64,000 nt of DNA from Bolinopsis microptera. Lineage: Eukaryota; Ctenophora; Tentaculata; Lobata; Bolinopsidae. The DNA is taken from NCBI RefSeq assembly GCF_026151205.1, contig NC_087073.1, forward strand, positions 122,001-186,000, in the 5' to 3' direction. How positions within the stretch are numbered: position 1 is the first letter of the stretch; each line of letters opens with the position of its first letter. Positions 55,195-64,000 of this stretch are shown piece by piece. The notes below the pieces were generated by a model. That model was not told the origin of the DNA. It saw only the letters and a program-made list of their open reading frames with translations, and did no database searches. The translations under genes were made by a program, and so were the position numbers.

Positions 55195-55560
55195 CCAAAA
55201 TTTACAAAGTACCCAAGGTAGGTACAATTTACAAGGTACCCAAGGTAGGTACAATTTACAAGGTACCCAAGGTAGGTACAATTTACAAGGTACCCAAGGT
55301 AGGTACAATTTACAAGGTACCCAAGGTAGGTACAATTTACAAGGTACCCAAGTAGGTACAATTTACAAAGTACCCAAGGTAGGTACAATTTACAAGGTTC
55401 CCAAGGTAGGTACAATTTACAAGGTACCCAAGGTTAGGTACAATTTACAAGGTTCCCAAGGTAGGTACAATTTACAAGGTACCCAAGGTAGGTAAAATTT
55501 ACAAGGTACCCAAGGTAGGTACAATTTAAAAGGTACCCAAGGTACTATACTTGGTAAACA
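55195..55560. repeat. 27-bp array with CAAGGTACCCAAGGTAGGTA
   Basis: About 13 copies of 27 bp. The minus-strand LYLPWVPCK reading is a product of the period. Confidence 0.92.
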
Positions 55561-55708
55561 GGTATGTTTTACAAACCTTCATTTTCTTCTTCTTCGCCTG
55601 CTCCAGTGCTCCAGTACGACCGCTTCAATCGCTGTTCGGTACTCGCTTATAATCCTACAAAACTCATCTGGTACCATGAACCTGTCAACGTACACAACAG
55701 TCAGTCGC

Positions 55709-56095
55709 TAGATAAGCTAGATAAGCTAGATAAGCTAGATAAGCTAGATAAGCTAGATAAGTAGAAAGCTAGATTGAGCTAGATGAGCTAGATAAGCTAG
55801 ATAAGCTAGATAAGCTAGATAAGCTAGATAAGCATAGTTAAGCTAGATAAGCTAGATAAGCAAGATAAGTAGATGAGCTAGATAAGCTAGATAAGCTAGA
55901 TAAGCTAGATAAGCTAGATAGTAAAGCTAGATAAGCTAGATAAGCTAGATAAGCTAGATAAGTAGATAAGCTAGATAAGCTAGATAAGCTAGATAAGTAG
56001 ATAAGCAGATAAGCTAGATAAGCTAGATAAGCTAGATAAGCTAAGTAGATAAGCTGAAAGCTAGATAAGCTAGATAAGCTAGTTAAGCTTTGTTT
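55709..56095 (+). repeat. 9-bp array AGATAAGCT
   Basis: About 42 copies with frequent single-base losses. It ends where a corrupted copy of the large repeat unit begins. Confidence 0.92.
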
Positions 56096-56109
56096 AAACT
56101 TGATAAGTA

Positions 56110-57110
56110 TCATGAATTTTAAAAAGGTTTTCGATTTTTGCAGCTTGCGCAGGTTTTCACTTATATTTCAAAATTTATTTCTCCAAAAAGGTTTGTCAAG
56201 TTTTTTTGGGGGGTTTTTTTCAATCCCAAAACCTTTTGATTGTTTAAAACCCCTAACTTTGTGACCCCGTTTTAAATTTTTTTATGGATATGAGCAGCTA
56301 AATACCACCCCAAAAAATTCCTAAAAAATTTTTCAGGGTCAATTCCGGTCTGCTACGGTTTAATTTCTTTTGCCAGCTAGATGGTTTTTGGGGCTTTTCA
56401 GTCGTGTAGGTAGGTAATTTAATACCGCCCTTTATCTAATGAAAAAAGTCACGTTTTCACATCACGTTACCTTATGCTGACACTTAAAATCGCTATTCTG
56501 AGCTCTCGGCGGGTTAAAGTGAAAATGCACGTGACGCATTCAATCTTTTTACTGTACTCTGGAATGCCGTAATCTTTCTTTCCCAAAGGTTTTTGGGTTT
56601 GTCAAGCTCGTTGTGACTTATTTTTTATTCTCGATTCCCTGTTTTGGAAGCTTACACTAAACCGGCCAGTTTTTTTGCTTGTTTTAATCGAAAGCATTTT
56701 TTTGTTGACGAGGCATTTATACTTCTTGGGGAGGTTTCGTGGAAAATTTATAGTAAGAGGGGCTTTTTTTTAAGGGTTTTAAAAACTCAGCTTTTTTTCA
56801 GCTACTTTACTACCCCCGGGTTTTGCTTAAAATTTTGTATAAAATCGGGGTTTTTGGAGTACTGGTTTTTTTTCTTTTTTGTGTAACTTATAAATTTAAT
56901 TTTAAATTACCCAAAAAAATGCAGAGTTATATTTGTCTCAGTTGGGTTATTTGGCGGGTACTGGAAAGTTTCGTGATTTTTAAAATAGATTTTCACCGGG
57001 CCCTGTGGGGGCCCGGGGGCACTTACAATTGAGTACATCTCCAAAATAATAGGGAAATTTACGCCCAGTTAAGTTATGTGGGTTTTTGGGAATTTGGGGG
57101 CCTGGGGCCG
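56110..57110 (+). repeat. Corrupted fourth copy of the large repeat unit (direct)
   Basis: Follows unit 1 from about 590 to 1445 in order: CAAAACCCCTAACTTTGTGAC-like start, GGTAGGTAATATAATACCGC-like part, ATGCACGTGACGCATTCAATC, TGTACTCTGGAATGCC, TTGTTGACGAGGCATTTATACTTCTTGG (in pieces), the hairpin region and TTGGGGGCCTGGG at the end. Differences are mostly homopolymer gains. Confidence 0.8.
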
Positions 57111-58588
57111 GGGGGGGGGGGGGGGGGGGGGGGGGCAGGTTTTTTTTTGGGTGGGAAAAATAACCCCAAAAAATACTTGAGGGGGTGGGTGGGTCTTTTA
57201 TGAAATTTTTGAAAAAATATCATGGTACTTTTTTTGTCCCCAAAAAAAAGAAGGGGGGTTTCCCCAAAACATTTATTTTTAAAAGTACATGGTACTTTTT
57301 TTATTACCCAAAAAGTTTGGGGGAAACGGGGTTTTCTGAAAATTTTTCCTAGCTTGGGTTTTAGATCTAATTTTGGGTTTTTTTTGAAATTTAACCCAGT
57401 CGGGGTAAATCTAATTGGGGTTTTTTTGGAAATTTTACCTAGCTTGTTGTAGGGTCTAATTGGGTTTTTCTGAAAAATTTTTCCTAGCTTGTTGTAGATC
57501 TAATCGGGTTTTTTGAAAATTATTTCCCAGCTTTGGTGAGATTAAATTTGGGGGGTTTTGAAAATTTTACCTAGCTTGTTGTAAATCAATTGGGTTTTTC
57601 TGGGAATTTTTTACCCAAGGGTTTTTTTTTAGATTAATTGGGGGTTTTCGTAAAATTTTACCCGATTTTGTAGATCTAATTTGGGGGGTTTTTTTTTGAA
57701 AATCATTCCTTTTTTCGGGTAGGGTTAATTTGGGGTTTTTTTGAAATCATTTTCCTAGCTTTTTGTAGATCTAAATTTGGGGTTTTTTTGAAAATTTTAC
57801 CCAGCTTGTTGGGAGATCTAAAGGGGGTTTTTTGGGAAAATTTTACCTAGCTTGTTGGGGATCTAATTGGGTTTCTCTTTAAAAATTTTTAAACCCAACT
57901 TGTTTTTTAGATCTAAATTTGGGGGTTTTTTGAAATTTTTACCAAACCGGTGTAGTCTAATTTTGGGTTTTTTTTTGAAATTTTTACCTAGCTTTTTTGT
58001 AGATCTAATTGGGTTTTTCTGAAATTAAAACCTAGGTCGGGGTAGTCTAAATTTAATTTTTTTTGAAATTATACCCCTTCCCCCTTTTGAATTTTGATTG
58101 CAAATTTTTGTAGCGGAAAACCCTTTAAAAAACCCTTAAAAAATTTTCACTTTATTGCATTACGTTTTTTTCCAAAAATTTCGCACGGGGGACCCTTTAA
58201 AAACCCTTGGAAATTTTTCGTTTTGGGGCCCTTTAAAAAATGGGTCAAAAAAAAATGCCCTTTTAAAAAACGTGAAAAAAAAACCCTTAAAAAAGAAATC
58301 TCAAAAAAGGCGGCAAACCCCGCTCCCTAGTCACACGAGGGGTCAAACATCTTCAGTTTAGGGGAAAAATGTTGGGAAAAAGGAATTTTTTGGGAAAAAA
58401 AAGGGGGGGGGTGGGGGGCTTTGTTACAAATTTTGAAAGACCGTGGTACTTTTTTTTTTATTTTCCCTTTTTGTGGAAAAAAGGGGGTGGGTGGGTGGTT
58501 ATTTTCAGAATTTTGAAAAGTTTAGCCCTTTGTTCCCTTTAAAAAAAATACCTGCACCCCCCCCCCCCCCCCCCCCCCCCCCCCCTGG
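57105..58588. mobile_element. Possible inverted-repeat element bounded by G and C runs
   Basis: Left end: G run, then GCAGGTTTTTTTTT. Right end: AAAAAAAATACCTGCA, then a C run, i.e. the reverse complement. Inside both ends GGGTGGGTGG and TGGTACTTTTTTT words recur. The interior is a tandem array (57420-58080). The unit copy at 56110 breaks at CCTGGG just before it, and CCTGGGAACTTAC follows it, as if the element had split the site. The quality is too poor to be sure. Confidence 0.4.
57340..58080 (+). repeat. Array of about 42-bp units with CCTAGCTTGTTGTAGATCTA
   Basis: About 16 corrupted copies, each followed by ATTGGGTTTTTCTGAAAATTTTA or similar. The unit length varies with homopolymer length. 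Confidence 0.75.
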
Positions 58589-61500
58589 GAACTTACCCAA
58601 ATCTTGCACTTGCATTGAATAATACAGGGTCCCAGGGTCTGATTAATAATATAATGTTTGATTTTGCGAAAAAGCCTTTGATTTTAGGCGTTTTCGGCAT
58701 GTGGGACCCTTCATTTTAAGTAAAAAATTTAAAGACTTATTTTTTTATAATGACGATGGGAACTAATTGGGTTAAATTTATTAAAGGTCCTATCTTGGGG
58801 GCGACCCCAAAAACAAAACAAGTAGTTGATAGGGGGGGGCCAAAACCGTTCTTCTGTTCTTCTAACCAGTTTCGGTTCTGGTTTGTCCATCAAAGGTTCT
58901 TATTTATTAACTTGGGCCCTTTTATTTGTTTGTAATAAATTTATAAAATGGGACCCATTGTTCTTCCTGTGGTTCTCTGGGAAGGCGCACCAAATATCGA
59001 CCCTTTATTTGGCAGAGGATTATTGGGGACACTAAAAAAATTTGGGAGGGGGGTGATTCTTGGGGGTTACCCTGGGACCCATCACCCACTAATCCATAAA
59101 ATGACATTTTTCAATTAGATTATATGGATTTGAGTCAGTGGAGGTAATAAATCGAATAATGAGTTTCCCACCACAAAAGTTGCAAAAGCCCTTCTTCTGT
59201 GTCCCTGCTATGGGGGAAAAAAAACGAGATGGAATAAAACTTTATGTAATTTCCAATAACCTTCTTTATTTAAAACTTTCTGGGAAAGGTGAGTGTTATT
59301 TGGGGGGGGGAACTTTTTAGTTGGCCCTCTTCAGTCAGGATGTAGGGAGTTTCGCAAATTAGTAAAACTCCACGGGTTTTAATTGGGGTGCACAATGTTT
59401 AAAGCGGCCACCCCTTGTTTCACTCCACCTCTCCCTCAAGCCTTTTCTCATCATCTAGGGACTTGGACTACTTTACAAGAAAACAATGTCTTTTCACTTA
59501 CTTGATAAAAAAGGCAGAAAAAAGATCGGTTCTTATTTAGCGTTTATTAGGGAGGGTCTATATTTTGAACATTGTTCTTGTTCATATGGTATCCCCTCCA
59601 TTCTGAATAAATTCCATCTTCAAACCAGTTTGTTTTGCCTTCCAAAGAAGGGGGAGGCTATTAAATATGGATTAATGGTGAAAAAACCTTTTTACTCCCT
59701 GTTATATTAATGGGACGGATTTAAACCTTGCTTACAGGGAGCAAAAGAATTAAAAACTAAATATTCTCCCTGTTTAATACCAGAAGTTTTTATTTTTATA
59801 AAATAAACGATCTTTATGGTGACCTTTTTCTAATCAGGAATAGTGGAATAGATTAATTCCCTGTTTTTCGGCTTCCTACCAATCATATTAGGGGTTTTTC
59901 CTTATTATTTGCCCGTCCAAGGAGGGCCTCCCGATATTTTACACAAGGGCACAATGCTCAATAATTGATATTGTCGGATACCTTCCAAACTTACATTGGG
60001 AGTACCCCACTGTGGCCCTGCCTTTCGGTGGCCTTTCCATGATAAATAAATAAGCCCTTTTTTTCATTAGATCTAAGTCTGAAAATGGTTTGGGAAATTT
60101 GTCTACTCCAGGTAATGTATCGGGCACAAAGTCAGAGGCCGGATTTTCTAACTTTTTAAGGGGCCCCAACATGATTCAAGTTTACCCTCTGGGGCTTGGC
60201 CCCGGATTACAGTTCTGGGCCCAGATTAGCTCTCAGTTCTTATTTGGGATAGTCTCAGGGGGGGAAAATGTGTTTTTGTTGGTTTTTTACAATTTCTGTC
60301 CGTCCCCCAATTTTTACCCTATTCTCTGCTTTTTTTTTTTGTTCCTTTCTTTTTTCTTTAATCAGTTGTTGGGGGGACGGGAGGAATTGTTAATGACAAA
60401 TTCCTTCAGAATTATTTATAGATTAATAAGTTTGATGTCTGTTATTGTTTTGTCAATTTCAAAATTTGGGGGTTTTTAGGACGGGCCCCCCAACGGGTTT
60501 AAATGTGGCTTCCTTTGCGATGTTGTTGGGTTTCAGCCCCGAAAAATTTAAGTTATATTTAATTAAAATAAGGTTTAATTTTTCTCGATTTTAGTTGGTT
60601 CATTTCGGGCCAAAACATTAAGAACTTATTTATTGCAGTTTTATCCATTTTAATTTCATTTTATGTTTTAGTAATTCAAAAATTATGGGTCATTGTAATT
60701 TTGATTGGGCTGAGAACATTGTAAACGCTTGATTTATATTAATATAATGAATTTAAATTTGTATTTCAAAAAATTAAAAAAAAAAAAAAATTTACAGAGG
60801 GGATTTTTTGTCAACCGGAAACAAAATTTAAAACCTGTTATGCTTGATTGATACCAAAAAAAAAATATTAAATGGGGGGGGTCGGGGGGATTTTCCACCC
60901 GTTCCCAGGGGGATGGGGACCATTGGGGCTGCTGAAGGCGGGATATTAAACCAGTCTTCAAAAATTGGGGGCTCATTTTCATTAATAAAAATGGTATGTT
61001 TCCACCCTCAAAAAAAGTCCACCGTTCTTCTAGTTTTAACCCGGGAGCATTATATTCTATGAATCGTAGTGTTAATTTTGGTGTACTTCCAATGAATGGA
61101 AAAACGGGCTCTTTCCTTATCGAATTACACAGACATTGAAAAAAAAAAGGATTCTTGGAGGCAGGTTCATAAATCAATTAGTAATAAGTTAGAATTGGTT
61201 CCCACATCCATCTGTGATATGATATTCTTCTAGGGCTAAGTTCAGAGGTTAGGGCCCTTCTAAAAAGAACCATGTTACTACACCCAAAGGGAACCAACTA
61301 AAAAAAAAAAACGTTTTTTCGGGCCCTTTCTATCTTATCTCAGGGTTAGAACGTTCATTTTCGAAAAAACACTGGCCCCACAAATTTGTCTGGCGGCCCC
61401 TCATTTTCAGAAAAAATAATCCCTCGGGTGGAGAAAACTTGATAAATCGATTTCCAAAAAAAGAGTATTTCAGTGGATCCTTAATGATAATTTAACTTGA

Positions 61501-62739
61501 GCCTTAGGGGACAAAAAAAAAGGATATTTTTCATAAAGCGTTGGTAAGATAACTTTTAAATGATCCTTCCCACTTCTTCGGTGGGGAGGTTTGGGATTTA
61601 CAACGGGATAATTTATATTTTCCATAATATTTTTTTTATTGGGGTGACCCCATGTTTCATAGTGGTGACAATTTCCACCTTACTTAATTTTACGGACGGA
61701 AACCGTTTCCATGGGGGAAGTAGGTTTAAAAGGCGATCCCAACATCTAGGACGGATTCAGTAGATTTAGTGGGGGGGGGGACGTTTTCCTTTCAAGTTCC
61801 AAACAAAAAAACCTTTACGTTTCAAGGCCCCGACCAGAGTTCAGGGCATAATCTAGTCTTACCCTTTTTACAAGGAGCCACCCACATTTCTTGGCGAATA
61901 AAACCTCACTTATGGAATTCAAGGGGAAAAATTTCTCAAGGGGCCATTCCGTTGGGTTTAAAAAAAAACCATGTTAATGTAAGTTTTCCTCTGGGGGGGA
62001 AACAGTTTCTTTAAACGGGGACCATTATAACATCTTCTGACAGTGTTTTTTAATACAATTTACCTAAAAACTTTTCACGATGGATCAGGAACCACAAACT
62101 ATATTGTTATTCGAACATATAAAAAATTGATAATAGTTTAATTAATAAAAAAAATATGGTATGCAATAAAGCGTTTGTTTTAATTATTTGGATTTTTGGT
62201 ACAATTGTTATTTATTTTCCATATTTTATATTTTTATGGCTGTAACCCTTGTTTTGTAGTTCATTGGGAGGAATTATAAAAATAGCAATGCCTTGGTTGC
62301 AGCATTCGCTCTCCCATCTTTTGGGGGCATTATAGGGCCCGATTGTAAAAAGTTGCTTATGATTCAGGTTTACTGGTTTTTCCATAACTTGGTGTTTTCG
62401 GTGTCCCTTAATTTTTGTTTTTACAACTTCGGGTCAAACTTTGTTCCCCAAGGGGCATTTAGTTAATGGGTCATTTTCCGGGCGAAGTATTTTTTCTTTG
62501 AATAAACATAAATACATGATGTTATTTGTGTAAAAAAACAATTTGAATGTTTTATTTGATTTTAAAAAAAAAAAAAAATAAAAAAAAAAATAAAAATAGC
62601 ATGGCCCTGGCTGGGACCGAAATAAAACCTAAACCCTCTTAAATTTGATCCCAAACCCAAAACCCTAAAAACCCAAATCCCTTAACAAAAGCCATAGGAC
62701 TGTGAAAAAATGGAAACCACTTAACCGCCGGGAAACGAG
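58589..62739. other. Long low-quality stretch, nothing recognised
   Basis: I looked for frames, repeats and known motifs and found none that survive the noise. The longest frame, 147 codons on the minus strand at 60734-61177, shows no domain. Confidence 0.4.
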
Positions 62740-64000
62740 AAGGGAGAAATTTTTTTCGGACTTTTCCTTTCCTTATACGCCACCGGTCATTATCACACGG
62801 ATCCAAAAGGTAAGGGGCTGTGTGTGGGAGGACTGTTTTTTTTCAGTTTTTTTTTTTTCGGCCCCATTATCTTATGGGCCAGGGGGAGAAGCAAGCATTT
62901 TACAACCCTAATTTTCAATGGGGTGTGTGATTTCTGAATGCAAAGTCCGGCCGAAAAAAAATTACATTCGATTTTCAAAGATGGTTTTCAACTGTCCGGG
63001 GGGGGCCTTTAAGAAACAATCTCGGGAAGGGGTATCGACTGATTTAAGGCAGCTTCAAGGGTGGCAAGGGACCAAAGGTTATTGGGGGGGGGGACATTGA
63101 AAATTTGGAAAAATATGGGGGGGTCGAATTCTAGGGGCGGGAACCCTCTAAAAATGCATGAAGGTGGCCCTACCCATTGTTAAATGTTACATAGCACAGA
63201 TTAGGGGGATAAAAGGTTAGAAATAAGGGAAAAAAACAAAGCATTTATGGGGTTTTTGCCTTACTTAGGGACTGAAGGTGATATTTTGGAAAAATTCAAA
63301 AAAACCCTGGGGAAAGGGGAAGGGCCTTTAAGAAATTTGATTGTTTTTCATAGCGGCCTTGTAGAGTCCAAAGGTTGTATGCCTCTACGGGAATCAGGGA
63401 AAACCCTGGGAAACTGACGGAAGTGCTCTTTCCTTAAGAGAAAAAGTTTGGGGGACGGGGACATGCACAAAAATTGAAAGGATTGTTGGTTTTCAATTAC
63501 GTTGTATGGGAACCCGCCCGGCGGCACGAAAAAGTTGCAACCGGGGCTCCCCCCTTGTATTTCGTCCGAAGATTACTATTAGTGGAAGCAGGACAGTTGG
63601 GGGGTCAACCCACCGTGATACAAAAAAGGAAATGTGCTGCGTTTTATGGCGTTGGGGTATCTCCATGGGAGGAAGAAAAAACAGGGTTCGCAAATAATAT
63701 AAAACTTTGTTGGTAGGGCTACCCAAGGCATTTCAGTTTATTCAAATTATTTGCAATGGGGGTACTCTGGGCGCCGAGTAGGGTTACGAAGCAGGAGGGG
63801 GGAGATTTAAAAAATGGGGCCCAGGGGACCACTGCCATTTCCAGGGAACATTTTCCTAAGGCTACCTTGCTAGTGGGGATTTTTTGTCTTATTGGGGAAA
63901 ACCTATGCCATTTGGGTCTAGAGCCCCACAGCAAGGCCGACCATGGACAAAGCTACTTGGTTCCTATGTTTTTACTGGGAAGGAAGTTTGTTGGGGGGGG
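62740..64000 (+). pseudogene. Corrupted inverted copy of the reverse transcriptase part of the repeat unit
   Basis: Reads as the reverse complement of about 2830 down to 2090 of unit 1. Landmarks: TTATACGCCACCGGTCATTA (near 62774), GGGGTGTGTGATTTCTGAA, TTTTCAACTGTCCGGGGGGG, TTACATAGCACAGATTAGGG, GGAAACTGACGGAAGTGCTC and GGCCGACCATGGACAAAGCT (near 63936). The remnant's coding sense is therefore on the plus strand here. Full of indels; no frame is usable. Confidence 0.8.

Larger units (their letters stand above)
47640..64000. other. Low-quality sequence block
   Basis: Homopolymer runs become frequent (for example a run of about 28 G near 57110-57135 and about 31 C near 58555-58585). Tandem arrays that are clean elsewhere are full of single-base gains and losses, and recognisable copies of the repeat unit differ mainly by indels. 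This looks like uncorrected long-read sequence. Short frames in this block should not be taken as genes. Confidence 0.8.

Noticed and set aside
60734-61177. 147-codon minus-strand ORF
   Set aside because: It lies in error-rich sequence with homopolymer runs, and no motif was recognised.

Overview
The window is eukaryotic and almost certainly animal nuclear DNA. The protein families are metazoan retroelements and DNA transposons (a CR1/L2-like LINE, GIY-YIG Penelope-like elements, a pogo-like transposase remnant and a P2X7-ballast-type cysteine domain). Interstitial TTAGGG-type repeats, splice sites and a NERD/SF1-helicase gene of a kind I associate with cnidarians and other early-branching animals fit this. 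No prokaryotic operon structure is present. A cnidarian or similar early-branching animal is my best guess; the species cannot be read from the sequence.

Layout. From 1 to about 37,765 the window holds three same-orientation copies of one large repeat unit (1-11,525; 11,526-24,754; 24,755-about 37,765). Each unit carries a degenerate minus-strand non-LTR reverse transcriptase. Unit 1 shows the full order that follows: a 43-bp satellite, a 39-bp array and a 35-bp satellite that ends the unit. Because the units are nearly identical, they act as empty-site controls for each other's insertions. Unit 1 carries a 1,966-bp inverted-repeat element packed with telomere-like hexamers (5-bp duplication CAGAA). 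Unit 2 carries a 901-bp TA-flanked pogo-like element and a nearly intact LINE inserted in the 43-bp satellite (CATTA duplication). Unit 3 carries a TTAA-flanked element with a P2X7-ballast-like exon, a 1.2-kb LINE ORF1-only insertion, and a 4.58-kb near-perfect palindrome of two head-to-head Penelope-like elements, also inside the 43-bp satellite.

From 37,766 to 47,640 the sequence is mostly single-copy. It has a 25-copy 56-bp array with a CACGTG site in every unit, a second cluster of CACGTGAC sites, two tandem look-alike non-coding exons, and then the one non-transposon gene: a NERD nuclease fused to an SF1-type helicase (41,168-43,373), open for 546 codons and then broken by two frame changes and one stop. 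A tRNA-like gene and two short inverted-repeat elements follow.

From about 47,640 to the end the base quality looks poor: homopolymer runs, single-base indels in otherwise regular tandem repeats, and no long ORF. It still shows several simple arrays and two corrupted copies of the large repeat unit, one direct (56,110-57,110) and one inverted (62,740-64,000). No gene in this part can be trusted.
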